Assembly (NCBI RefSeq): GCF_900168065.1
Contig: NZ_FUZZ01000003.1
Location: 62,001 to 126,000 of the forward strand
Direction of reading: 5' to 3'
DNA from: Chitinophaga ginsengisegetis
GTDB taxonomy: Bacteria > Bacteroidota > Bacteroidia > Chitinophagales > Chitinophagaceae
DNA: 64,000 nt
The notes below the pieces were generated by a model that worked only from the letters and a program-made list of their open reading frames with translations, was not told the DNA's origin and did no database searches. This document shows positions 52,315 to 61,145 of this stretch, one piece after another (positions within the stretch are counted from its first letter, which is position 1; every line of letters begins with the position of its first letter). Position numbers and translations under genes: made by a program.

Positions 52315-55300
52315 TTAATTAACGGAGATACCATCCACTTTCTTCTTCCCCAATACCGGCTCCTCTTCAGCAATCTCCGGCTCCGGGAAGAAATCATATG
52401 GTTTTGGCGACAGGTACTTCGGATCGTGCATTTTCCTCACCTCATCCCGTTTCATGAACACCGCTTTGATGATCAGCACCAGGAAAGGCACGTACTTCAG
52501 CCACCGTGGCATGTTAAACCTATCCAGCACGTCAATGGAACGCTTGTTCATCGCGTACATCACCGGCACCAGTACCAGGGTCAGGAAGGTCGCAAAAATC
52601 AACCCGTACACCATTGTCCAGGCCAGCGGGCCCCAGAACGCCACGTTATCCCCACCAAAGAAGATATGCGGCTTAAACTCACTGAACAACGCGGCAAAGT
52701 CGATGTTAAAGCCCACTGCCAGCGGGATAAGACCCAAAATAGCAGCAATAGCCGTTAATATTACCGGCGTCATACGGGTACGACCCGCTTCCACCACCGC
52801 TTCATATACCGGCATCTTCTGCTGGATCAACAAATCGGTGAACTCTACCAGTACAATACCATTACGTACCACAATACCCGCCAGGGCCATAATACCCACG
52901 CCCGTCATTACAATGGAAATATCCATTTTAAAGATGGAGAAGCCCAGGAACACGCCTATAATACTGAACAGGATCTCCATAAAGATGATCATCGGGCGGC
53001 CGATGGAGTTAAACTGGGTCACCATAATCATCAGGATCAGCCCAAATGCACCCAGCATCGCCATCATCAGGAAGTTCATGGTTTCCTGCTGGTCTTCCTG
53101 TTCACCGGTCATCTTAATAGTCACAGAATTCGGATGGGTAAAGTCCTTCAGGGATGTTTCAATATGCTGCACCACTTCATTCGCATTTGCACCGGTTAAG
53201 ATGTTGGAATACAGGGTAATTACGCGTTTCTGGTCGATACGCTTAATACCCGCATAAGTATTGGAATAATGAATATCCGCTACCGCCGACAACGGCACCT
53301 GGCGTATTGCCCCGCCCATATTCATGTCGCGGTATACCAGGTTGAGGTTCATCAGGTTATTGATATTATTCCGCTGATCCTCATTTAATCTTACCATAAT
53401 CTTATACTCATCCTTCGCATCACGGATCTTGGAAGCCTCAAATCCAAACAGCGCTGTACGGAGGGCGCCACCAATCTGACGGGTGGAAATACCTTCTGCA
53501 TTCGCCCGCTCGCGGTCAATATTCACCACGATCTCCGGTTTATTATCTTCAAAATCGCTCTTCAGTTCCTCCACACCCGCAATCTGCAGGGAATCGAGAT
53601 AACGTTTAAGTCTGAACGAAGAACTGGTCAGCTCATCAAAATTATCGCCGCTGATTTCAATATTGATAGGCTTACCGGTTGGCGGACCACCCTGCTCCTG
53701 CTCTACCGTGATATTGGTACCCGGGATACCTTTTACCGCGTTACGGATTTTATCAAGATATTGTACGGTCGACTGCCCATCCCTCGCACCAAATTCCACG
53801 AAGGCTACCGTTACTTTACCTTTCTGCGGCTGCACGCTGAGATCCATCTGTGAAGGATCGCCGGCGCCTTTGGCCACATTGGAAATAATAGATTCCACTA
53901 TCGGGTTCTTTTCACCCACTACCTTAGTGATACGCTTTTCTACCAGGTTGGTGATAGAATCGGTATACTTCTGATCAGTACCATTGGGTAACTCTATATA
54001 AGTATAGATGAAGTTGGGATCTGCCTGCGGGAAGAACACTACTTTCGGATTTCGTATAGCCGTTAGCATAATACTGAAGATCAGCAATCCAAACGTGGCC
54101 ACTACAATCCATACCGGGCGCCATCCCAGCAAACACCACTGCAATATGCGTTTGTAACGATCCTGCACTTTGGGCCAGAATCCGTGCTGGAAGCGGCGTG
54201 CCACGCCACCTAACCAGAAACGTTCCAGTACAATCACCAGGTAAAGGAATACTACAAAGTTGCCCACACCCATGCTGCCATTGGCATAACCCACCAGGGC
54301 CAGGAAGGCAAACACGGCGGAGAGGATCGTGAATTTCTTATCAAACTTAGGCTTGGGATGATTCTCCCCTTCATGCCTGTCCATGAAATCCACTGCAAAC
54401 ACCGGGTTAATGATATAGGCCACCACCAGGGACGCACCCAGTGTAGTGATCAGCGTAACCGGCAGGTAGAACATGAACTTACCGATCACACCAGGCCAGA
54501 ACAGCAGTGGCACAAACGGCGCCAGCACTGTAAGGGTACCGGAAAATACCGGCAGGAACACTTCTCCCGCAGCTATCTTTGCTGCCTTCACAATGCCCAG
54601 GTCCTTTCGCTGGTTATAAATACGGTGTACGTTTTCTATCACCACAATGGCATCATCCACCACAATACCCAATGCCAGCAGGAAGGAGAACAGCACCATC
54701 ATGTTTAATGTAAATCCGTACATCGGCATCAGTAAAAATGCAATGAACATGGAAATTGGTACGGATAATGCCACGAAGATCGCGTTCACCGCTCCCATGA
54801 AAAACATGAGGATCACTGTTACCAGCAGGAAGCCGATAATGATGGTATTGATCAGGTCATGCAGGGTTACACGGGTAGATTTAGATTGATCTGCCGTGAT
54901 GGTTACTTCCAGGTTTTTAGGGAAGTAATTTTCCTTCATGTCTTTTGTAATCGCCTGGATCTTATCGGATGCGTCGATCAGGTTTTTACCGCTCTGTTTA
55001 ATAACGTTGAGGGTGATTACATTTTTACCGCCGAGGCGTGCATAGCTTTCCTGTTCCAGGAAACCATCTACCACGTTGGCAATATCTTTCAGGTATACCG
55101 TTGCGCCGGACTGGCCGCGTACAATGATGTTACCTATTCTTGCCGGGTCTTTATATTCTCCCTTTACACTCAGGGTACGTTTCTGACCATCCATCGCAAC
55201 AAGACCACCGGAGATGGTGATGTTTTCTCCCTGGATGGCGCCGATGATATCTTCGAAGCTGATCTGCGCCGCGTCCATTTTGTATTTGTCCACGTTGATC

Positions 55301-55875
55301 TGGATTTCGCGTTCCAGTTCACCTACGAGGTCTACACGGGTAATTTCATTCAACGCTTCAATCCGGTCTTTCATGTCATCTGCATACTTTTTCAGTGTTT
55401 GCAGATCGAAGTCGCCGGAAAGGTTTACGTTCATGATAGGAATCTGCGACACATCTATCTTCACAATCTGCGGTTCCTGGGTCAGGTCCTTCGGCAGATC
55501 TTTCTTCGCATCATCTACTTTTTCACGCACCTGCTGACGGGCAGCTTCAATATCTTCATTGGCATTGAACTCGATGGTGATCGCAGAGAAATCCTGCATG
55601 GAAGTACTCTTGATCTTCTTTACACCGGAGATGCCGTTTAATTGTTTTTCTATCGGTTTGGTTACCGTTGTTTCCATATCTTCCGGGGAAGTACCGGCGT
55701 TAATGGTATTGATATAGAACTGCGGGAACACTACCTCCGGGAACTGTTCCTTCGGCAGGTTAATATAGGAAAGTATACCTGCCAATGCAATGATAATGGT
55801 GGCTACGTATACGCTCACCTTATTATCAATGGACCAGCTGGTAGGCTTAAATTCTTTATGGAGATTGTCTTGCAT
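52315..55875 (-). CDS. RND efflux transporter, inner-membrane pump subunit
   Basis: 1186 aa, longer than E. coli AcrB (1049). The HAE1-type features are present: SVYVATIIIALAGILSYINL at the start, IPIMNVNLSGDF, the TM4 phrase LALGIVVDDAIVVIENVHR with the proton-relay Asp-Asp pair, PVFSGTLTVLAPFVPLLFW, and IGVFLGFSIFKMDISIVMTG. The extra length comes from an insertion after TM6 (about 520-600, HEGENHPKPKFDKKF and following hydrophobic segments) and a C-terminal extension. It pumps drugs or lipophilic compounds with the adaptor and TolC-like protein encoded upstream. The substrate is unknown. Confidence 0.95.
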   Translation of the reverse strand: MQDNLHKEFKPTSWSIDNKVSVYVATIIIALAGILSYINLPKEQFPEVVFPQFYINTINAGTSPEDMETTVTKPIEKQLNGISGVKKIKSTSMQDFSAITIEFNANEDIEAARQQVREKVDDAKKDLPKDLTQEPQIVKIDVSQIPIMNVNLSGDFDLQTLKKYADDMKDRIEALNEITRVDLVGELEREIQINVDKYKMDAAQISFEDIIGAIQGENITISGGLVAMDGQKRTLSVKGEYKDPARIGNIIVRGQSGATVYLKDIANVVDGFLEQESYARLGGKNVITLNVIKQSGKNLIDASDKIQAITKDMKENYFPKNLEVTITADQSKSTRVTLHDLINTIIIGFLLVTVILMFFMGAVNAIFVALSVPISMFIAFLLMPMYGFTLNMMVLFSFLLALGIVVDDAIVVIENVHRIYNQRKDLGIVKAAKIAAGEVFLPVFSGTLTVLAPFVPLLFWPGVIGKFMFYLPVTLITTLGASLVVAYIINPVFAVDFMDRHEGENHPKPKFDKKFTILSAVFAFLALVGYANGSMGVGNFVVFLYLVIVLERFWLGGVARRFQHGFWPKVQDRYKRILQWCLLGWRPVWIVVATFGLLIFSIMLTAIRNPKVVFFPQADPNFIYTYIELPNGTDQKYTDSITNLVEKRITKVVGEKNPIVESIISNVAKGAGDPSQMDLSVQPQKGKVTVAFVEFGARDGQSTVQYLDKIRNAVKGIPGTNITVEQEQGGPPTGKPINIEISGDNFDELTSSSFRLKRYLDSLQIAGVEELKSDFEDNKPEIVVNIDRERANAEGISTRQIGGALRTALFGFEASKIRDAKDEYKIMVRLNEDQRNNINNLMNLNLVYRDMNMGGAIRQVPLSAVADIHYSNTYAGIKRIDQKRVITLYSNILTGANANEVVQHIETSLKDFTHPNSVTIKMTGEQEDQQETMNFLMMAMLGAFGLILMIMVTQFNSIGRPMIIFMEILFSIIGVFLGFSIFKMDISIVMTGVGIMALAGIVVRNGIVLVEFTDLLIQQKMPVYEAVVEAGRTRMTPVILTAIAAILGLIPLAVGFNIDFAALFSEFKPHIFFGGDNVAFWGPLAWTMVYGLIFATFLTLVLVPVMYAMNKRSIDVLDRFNMPRWLKYVPFLVLIIKAVFMKRDEVRKMHDPKYLSPKPYDFFPEPEIAEEEPVLGKKKVDGISVN

Positions 55876-55904
55876 ACACTTGGTTTTAGCTGTTTGATTC
55901 AGCT

Positions 55905-57029
55905 TTATAATTTAATCAGGTCGTTATCGTTCAACCCCTGAAAACCGGTGGTGATAATTTTATCACCTGTTGTCAAACCACTCTTTATTTCAGCCTTATC
56001 GTTGTATGTGCGGCCCATATCTATTGTTTTGCGTTGTGCCACCATTTTACCATTGGCATTCTGCGCTACCATTACATATGGTTTTCCGGAGGTGTACTGG
56101 ATCACGCTTACCGGGATCACTACCGCGTTTTTAGCGGTATAATCTACGATCCTGATGCGGGCAATCATGTTAGGACGCAGGCCTGCGTCGGGTTTCAGCG
56201 GCACTTCAACTTTGATGGTGCGGCTCAGCGGATCAATGGTCCTGGAAGCAAAACCAATAGTACTGCGTATTTCACGGTTAATATCCGGGAAAGACAAGAT
56301 CACTGCGTCGCCTGATTTCAGCAAACCGGCGTAAGCTTCTGCTACGTTGGCAGTTACTTTCAGGTTGTTGGCGTTTACCACGCGGAAGGCAGGTGCGCCC
56401 GGCGCTGCATTGTCGCCTACTTTAGCAATTACCGCATCTACGGTACCGCTGATAGGTGCAATGATGCGGGTTTGCGATTGTTGATCCTGCAGGGTAGCCA
56501 TCTTCCTTTCCAGGCTTTCTTTCTGGTTTTTGGCATTGAGATACTGTACCTCAGAACCTATTTTCTGTGACCACAGATTTTTCTGTTTTTCAAACAGGGT
56601 GTTAGCCAGATCCATCTGGGTGCGGAGTTCGGCCATGTTGGCTCTCAGCACCTGGTCGTCTACCTGGGCCAGTGTTTGTCCCTGTTTTACTGCCTGTCCT
56701 TCTCTTACAAAAATGTTGGTAATTACTCCCGGTACGCGGGCGGAAACGTTTACGTTTTCACGGGCGTCCACACTTCCCTGCACATCTATATAATGTTCAA
56801 ATATGGTATCCGTGATAGCAGTTACGGTTACATCTTTCATTTTCTGCGCCGTGGTATCTTTCACACCCACTTCTTTTTCCAGCGCGGCTATTTTTTTGTC
56901 GATGTTTTCGTTATATTTTACTTTCTCCTGTTTCAGCTTCTCCAGCTGTTCAGCTTTATTTCCGCCACCACCGCAGGCTGCGAGCACCAGGGTAATAAAA
57001 GGGATCAGGAAAGAATATTTTTTGATCAT
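55905..57029 (-). CDS. RND efflux periplasmic adaptor lipoprotein
   Basis: 374 aa. The lipobox is ITLVLAAC (Cys19). A short coiled-coil start (QLEKLKQEKVKYNENIDKK) is followed by a barrel-sandwich hybrid domain (VQGSVDARENVNVSARVPGV, VREGQAVKQGQTLAQVDDQV), a helical hairpin (LFEKQKNLWSQKIGSEVQYL) and beta-barrel and membrane-proximal parts ending TTGFQGLNDNDLIKL. It links the pump and the TolC-like channel. It starts 29 bp before the pump gene and 36 bp after the TolC gene. Confidence 0.95.
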   Translation of the reverse strand: MIKKYSFLIPFITLVLAACGGGGNKAEQLEKLKQEKVKYNENIDKKIAALEKEVGVKDTTAQKMKDVTVTAITDTIFEHYIDVQGSVDARENVNVSARVPGVITNIFVREGQAVKQGQTLAQVDDQVLRANMAELRTQMDLANTLFEKQKNLWSQKIGSEVQYLNAKNQKESLERKMATLQDQQSQTRIIAPISGTVDAVIAKVGDNAAPGAPAFRVVNANNLKVTANVAEAYAGLLKSGDAVILSFPDINREIRSTIGFASRTIDPLSRTIKVEVPLKPDAGLRPNMIARIRIVDYTAKNAVVIPVSVIQYTSGKPYVMVAQNANGKMVAQRKTIDMGRTYNDKAEIKSGLTTGDKIITTGFQGLNDNDLIKL

Positions 57030-57065
57030 ATAGTTAGTAGTGAATGGTGATTGAAATAATGAAGC

Positions 57066-58424
57066 TTATAGTTTGCCGTACGATTTCAGCAGATCTACTT
57101 TGGCTACAATAGCGTTAAACAATGCAGTGAAATAATTATTCTGTGCAGTGAGCAGATCGTTTTCAGCGGTGGTCATTTCCAGGCTGGAACCTACGCCCTC
57201 CCTGTATTTGATCTGGGTGGTGTTATACACGTCCTGCGCCAGCTCCATGTTTTTCTCCTGTGCTTCCAGCGTGAGTACGTTGTTGCGGAAAGTGGAGTAC
57301 GATTGTTCCCTTTCCAGGTCGATGCCCAGCTTTGCGTTTTCAATGGCCACTTCACTTTTCTTTACTGCCAGCCATGCCTGGTCTACCTGGCGTTTGCGTT
57401 GCATCCCACTGAAAATAGGAACAGAGAGGTTCAGTCCTGTGTTTACATAACCGTACCACATCTGGTTCTGGAAGTAATCAAGCTTTTCGCTACCCCGGAG
57501 TGCGCCGGTAGAACCGAACAGTTGCAGGGAGGGTAAACCTTTCAGCTTATATCTTTTCAGATCATATTCATTTGCTTTCTTTTGTGTTTGCAGCAACTGG
57601 TATTCTATCCGCTGTGAGTAGTCGAATTTATCCATATCCAGCACATCTGCAGCAATCCTTTCTGTAGAAAGTGTATCCGTTAACGTTATAGCCTGTTTCA
57701 GTGGCATGCCCATCTGGTATTTCAGCGAAGCGGTACCAATTTCAATCAGGTTACGGAGTTTGGTTTGTTCTGTTTGCAGGTTGGTGTATTGTACCACCAG
57801 GCGGTCTACATCCAGTTTTTCCGCGAGGCCGTTTTTATAGATCTCTTTGGTTTCATTGAGGATCTTTTCCAGGGAACTGATGTTTTCGGAAAGGATGGTC
57901 AAAGCCTTGTTGGCCGACAGTACATTGTAATAGGCCTTGTACACAGTGGATTTTACATCTATTTCCGCTTTTGTCACGCCCTGTGATACGAGTTCTTCCA
58001 GTGTTTTACGGGCCTGTAAAGCTACGAGTACGCTGGGATCGAAGAGCGTTTGTGTAAGTCTCACTTCACCGACCATATTATGGGTCAGCTGGAAGGAAAC
58101 TACGCTAAAGGAATCTTTGGGTCCGCCAAAGTTCGCTGTACTAAACATCTGTTTCTGGAGAATCGGGTTGTACTGGTAAGAACCGGTACCAGCGATGTTG
58201 GGCAATGCCAAACCGCTCACCTCCTTGTTCTTGGCCAGCTGGATGAGTTCGTCCAGTTTAGCGGTTTTAACGGTGCTCTGATTAGCCAGTGCGTAGTCTA
58301 CCGCTTCTTTGGCAGACAAACGGATGGGTTCAGGCGAAACCTGCTGCTGGGCGCCGGCGATGGTGGCCAGCGACAACAGCCACACCCCAAAAGCCATACT
58401 GGTGAGCCTTTTGATTGATAGCAT
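57066..58424 (-). CDS. TolC-family outer-membrane efflux channel
   Basis: 452 aa from ATG 58424, which gives a good signal peptide (MLSIKRLTSMAFGVWLLSLA); the frame runs 13 codons higher into the end of the TetR gene. Two OEP repeats are visible, with long coiled coils (VKTAKLDELIQLAKNKEVSG, LQTEQTKLRNLIEIGTASLK, TQIKYREGVGSSLEMTTAEN). It forms the trimeric channel of the efflux system. The ATG lies four bases after the TetR stop codon, so translation is coupled. Confidence 0.94.
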   Translation of the reverse strand: MLSIKRLTSMAFGVWLLSLATIAGAQQQVSPEPIRLSAKEAVDYALANQSTVKTAKLDELIQLAKNKEVSGLALPNIAGTGSYQYNPILQKQMFSTANFGGPKDSFSVVSFQLTHNMVGEVRLTQTLFDPSVLVALQARKTLEELVSQGVTKAEIDVKSTVYKAYYNVLSANKALTILSENISSLEKILNETKEIYKNGLAEKLDVDRLVVQYTNLQTEQTKLRNLIEIGTASLKYQMGMPLKQAITLTDTLSTERIAADVLDMDKFDYSQRIEYQLLQTQKKANEYDLKRYKLKGLPSLQLFGSTGALRGSEKLDYFQNQMWYGYVNTGLNLSVPIFSGMQRKRQVDQAWLAVKKSEVAIENAKLGIDLEREQSYSTFRNNVLTLEAQEKNMELAQDVYNTTQIKYREGVGSSLEMTTAENDLLTAQNNYFTALFNAIVAKVDLLKSYGKL

Positions 58425-58428
58425 AGTG

Positions 58429-59040
58429 TTATTTATTTTGCGATAGTTGTTTATATTCTTCAATAAGCTGGTATCCTTTTACGGAAGCCACCCCATATAA
58501 AAAATTCTCCAGCAACACTTTCTGCACTTTGTTCATATCATTGGCGCCAGGGAACACTTCCGGTTGAAAACAGATCATACAAGCGTATATCCTGTATTGG
58601 GTCAGTATTTTAATGTCGATGTCGGGCCGGTATACTTTTTCACTGATGCCTCTTTCCATATTTTCACGGATCATGGTGGCCAGGGTATTGTTCCGGTAGT
58701 CGAGGAACAGCTGGTAGGCTTTGGAGTGAAATTTCTGCAGGTCCAGGAGAATGACAGGGTTCATATTGCGCAGGCGGCGATCCAGCATGTCCATCACCAG
58801 GAATAACTCATCAATGGCGTCTTTCGATTTTTTCCGGTCTTCAATACAGTCTTCAATAATAATATTTATGAACCGGCCGATGGTTTGGCAAACCATATCG
58901 TCCTTGTCGGTGAAGTGGGCGTAAAGCGTTTTCTTTGAGATCCCCATTCTTTCAGCGATGTCATCCATCGTAATAGAGCGGGTACCAAACTGACGAAAAA
59001 GGCCAAAAGCCGTGTCCATAATACGTTCCTGTACTTCCAT
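58429..59040 (-). CDS. TetR/AcrR-family regulator of the efflux operon
   Basis: 203 aa. The N-terminal helix-turn-helix is TRSITMDDIAERMGISKKTLYAHFTDKDDMV read in parts: the recognition helix is SKKTLYAHF. The rest is a helical ligand-binding domain without a recognised ligand. It is the first gene of the operon, followed by tolC, adaptor and pump genes, so it probably represses its own operon and is released by pump substrates. A 28-bp palindrome upstream of its start is a likely binding site. Start ATG 59040. Confidence 0.93.
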   Translation of the reverse strand: MEVQERIMDTAFGLFRQFGTRSITMDDIAERMGISKKTLYAHFTDKDDMVCQTIGRFINIIIEDCIEDRKKSKDAIDELFLVMDMLDRRLRNMNPVILLDLQKFHSKAYQLFLDYRNNTLATMIRENMERGISEKVYRPDIDIKILTQYRIYACMICFQPEVFPGANDMNKVQKVLLENFLYGVASVKGYQLIEEYKQLSQNK

Positions 59041-59083
59041 AAATTTGCAGCATTAACCCTGTTGTTATGCAGGACAAAACTAT

Positions 59084-59111
59084 GGAAACTTTCCAAACTT
59101 CCAAAGTTTCC
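59084..59111. promoter_or_regulatory. Candidate TetR operator
   Basis: GGAAACTTT at 59084-59092 and its exact complement AAAGTTTCC at 59103-59111 flank a 10-base spacer. The site lies 44 bp upstream of the TetR ATG and is the only strong dyad between this operon and the divergent DUF502 gene. Size and location fit a TetR dimer site for autoregulation. Confidence 0.6.
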
Positions 59112-59205
59112 AGTATTATTTTTTTAAATGTGGCAACATTCAATTAACCGCCCTTACTTCCTCCTTTAAGCTTTATTGTCTAATTTGCAGCCCTAATCAC
59201 AAACC

Positions 59206-59814
59206 ATGTCGCCAAAGCTTAGATTAAAAGTATTTGCATCAAGATTGCTGCGTTACTTCTTTCAGGGATTGCTCATTCTGGCGCCCATTGGTATTACTGC
59301 GCTTACCTTGTACTGGGCCTTTATTACTATTGATAATATTATTCCGAAAGAGCTGATTCCGGAAGGCGCCTCTTTCAGTTTTCTGAAGTACAAAGGAGTA
59401 GGATTTGCACTGGTACTGCTGCTGATCATCGTGGTAGGTTATCTCAGCTCCTCCTTTATTATCGGGCGGATCTTTGATTTGTTCGACCACCTGTTGGAGC
59501 GTACGCCTTTTATCAAATACATCTATACTTCTATCAAAGATGTTTTTGATGCGTTTGTAGGAGAAAAGAAAAAATTTGACCATCCGGTGCTGGTGCAGAT
59601 ATACGGAGTGGATGTTTGGGAGATGGGGTTCATTACGCAGACAGATGTCAGCAACCTGGGCCTCGAGGGATATATGGCAGTATATGTACCGCACGCCTAT
59701 GCCATTACCGGTAAGGTGTTTATGGTGCCGAAAGAGCGGGTTAAACCACTCACCAACGTTTCTGCCGGCGAAGCCATGAAGTTTGCCGTAAGCGGCGGCG
59801 TTACGCATATCTGA
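59206..59814 (+). CDS. DUF502-family membrane protein
   Basis: 202 aa. Two membrane segments (YFFQGLLILAPIGITALTLY and VGFALVLLLIIVVGYLSSSF) are followed by a soluble part with the family motifs TPFIKYIYTSIKDVFDAFVG, VLVQIYGVDVWEMGFITQ and the C-terminal EAMKFAVSGG. Function is unknown across the family. A TAATTTGCAGCC element (59181-59192) precedes the ATG. A terminator follows. It is divergent from the TetR operon. Confidence 0.92.
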   Translation: MSPKLRLKVFASRLLRYFFQGLLILAPIGITALTLYWAFITIDNIIPKELIPEGASFSFLKYKGVGFALVLLLIIVVGYLSSSFIIGRIFDLFDHLLERTPFIKYIYTSIKDVFDAFVGEKKKFDHPVLVQIYGVDVWEMGFITQTDVSNLGLEGYMAVYVPHAYAITGKVFMVPKERVKPLTNVSAGEAMKFAVSGGVTHI

Positions 59815-59828
59815 TCCGGGGATGCGTC

Positions 59829-59866
59829 GTAGATGAAGCGTAGATACCCCGTAGTTGAAGCGTGCT
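59829..59866. repeat. Short 11-bp tandem repeat after the DUF502 gene
   Basis: GTAGATGAAGC, GTAGATACCCC, GTAGTTGAAGC and a partial fourth GTGCT start at 59829, 59840, 59851 and 59862, each step 11 bp. The unit agrees with the sigma-fecR array unit GTATGGGAAGT at 7 of 11 positions (GTAnnnGAAGn). Confidence 0.7.
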
Positions 59867-59889
59867 TAAATTATTTGTCTGTATAACAA

Positions 59890-59939
59890 TGCTGATATTT
59901 TATTATCCCTGGAGATAAAATATCAGCATACTTTTTTTT
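59890..59939 (+). terminator. Terminator of the DUF502 gene
   Basis: A perfect 14-bp stem (TGCTGATATTTTAT at 59890-59903, ATAAAATATCAGCA at 59915-59928) with an 11-base loop, followed by TACTTTTTTTT. Confidence 0.9.
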
Positions 59940-59971
59940 CGCTATATTCGTCTTCCCAAAAATATAGTGAC

Positions 59972-60952
59972 ATGTTAACCCACACCTGGCTACGGATTCC
60001 CGTATTATTTACTGTAATCATATTTTCCTGTACAGATGTTTGTGCATGGGGATTTTTTGCACATCAGCGGATCAACCGGCTGGCTGTATTTTGCCTGCCG
60101 CCGGAAATGATGATCCTCTACAAGCCGCAACTGGAATACATCACGGCGCATGCCACCGATCCGGATAAGCGCCGCTACGCGGTAGCCGCGGAAGGCGCGC
60201 GGCACTACATTGATATCGACCTGTTCGACAAACCGCCCTACGCGCAGATTCCCCGCAACTGGGCCGATGCGGTAACTAAATATTCCGCCGACTCCCTGAA
60301 CCGCAACGGTATTTTGCCCTGGCATCTTGAAAAGATGATGGCCATGCTCACCGCCGCATTCCGGGAAAAGGACCAGCAGCGCATCCTCCGGCTCTCCGCT
60401 GAGCTGGGGCATTATATTGCAGATGCACACGTGCCCCTTCATGTTTGCTCCAATCATAACGGCCAGTTTACCGGCCAGCAGGGCATTCACGGTTTATGGG
60501 AATCCCGCATCCCGGAATTACTGGCAGATAAAACGTTCGATTACTGGGCCGGAAAAGCCGTGTATATATCCGAACCCCGTAAATACATCTGGGACATTAT
60601 CAGGGTAAGCGGAATGGCCGCAGATACAGTACTGGCTTACGAAAAGCGGCTTAGTGAAAAATTTCCGCCGGGCAGGCGTTACGGATATGAAAACCGGAAT
60701 GGGGTATTAATCCGTACTTACGCAGAAGACTATACGAAAGCATACGCGCTTTCGATGGGCGACATGGTTGAACGAAGGATGAAAAATGCAATAGCCGCCG
60801 TGGCTGCAGCCTGGTACACCGCCTGGGTAAATGCGGGACAGCCCTCTTTGCAGGAGCTGAACCACACCGTCCTTACCCCGGAGGAGGTACAGGAGATGGA
60901 GCTGCTGCAGCGTCAATGGCTGGAGGGTAAGCTGCCGGTGAGGGAGGAATGA
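59972..60952 (+). CDS. Zinc-dependent phospholipase C / S1-P1 nuclease-like secreted protein
   Basis: 326 aa. A signal peptide covers about 1-25 and is cut before W-G-F-F-A-H, where the mature Trp and His of this fold bind the zinc cluster. Further ligands lie in GARHYIDIDLFDKPP, ELGHYIADAHVPLHVCSNHN (HxxxDxHxPxH) and GIHGLWESRIPELL (HxxxE). The zinc site looks complete. Members hydrolyse phospholipids or single-stranded nucleic acid; the substrate cannot be told from the sequence. It is a single gene between the DUF502 terminator and serC. Confidence 0.88.
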   Translation: MLTHTWLRIPVLFTVIIFSCTDVCAWGFFAHQRINRLAVFCLPPEMMILYKPQLEYITAHATDPDKRRYAVAAEGARHYIDIDLFDKPPYAQIPRNWADAVTKYSADSLNRNGILPWHLEKMMAMLTAAFREKDQQRILRLSAELGHYIADAHVPLHVCSNHNGQFTGQQGIHGLWESRIPELLADKTFDYWAGKAVYISEPRKYIWDIIRVSGMAADTVLAYEKRLSEKFPPGRRYGYENRNGVLIRTYAEDYTKAYALSMGDMVERRMKNAIAAVAAAWYTAWVNAGQPSLQELNHTVLTPEEVQEMELLQRQWLEGKLPVREE

Positions 60953-61000
60953 GCCGGTTAAAATATTTATGCTAATACTTAATAATTAGAAAAGAAATTT

Positions 61001-61008
61001 TATCTTTG
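61001..61008 (+). promoter_or_regulatory. -7 element of serC
   Basis: TATCTTTG matches TAnnTTTG exactly. It lies 137 bases before the ATG at 61146, giving a leader of about 130 bases that contains no obvious hairpin. Confidence 0.6.
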
Positions 61009-61145
61009 CCCGTACCATCTTTTAGCCTGTCCTACACCACGCGCCTTACTGGTTTTAAAACACCCGTGCCGTTTTTTTTCCGTTTCCTTAGAAAAACCAA
61101 AACAAAGTGGAAAGATCAAAAAATGAATTTAATCTGAATCGCAAC

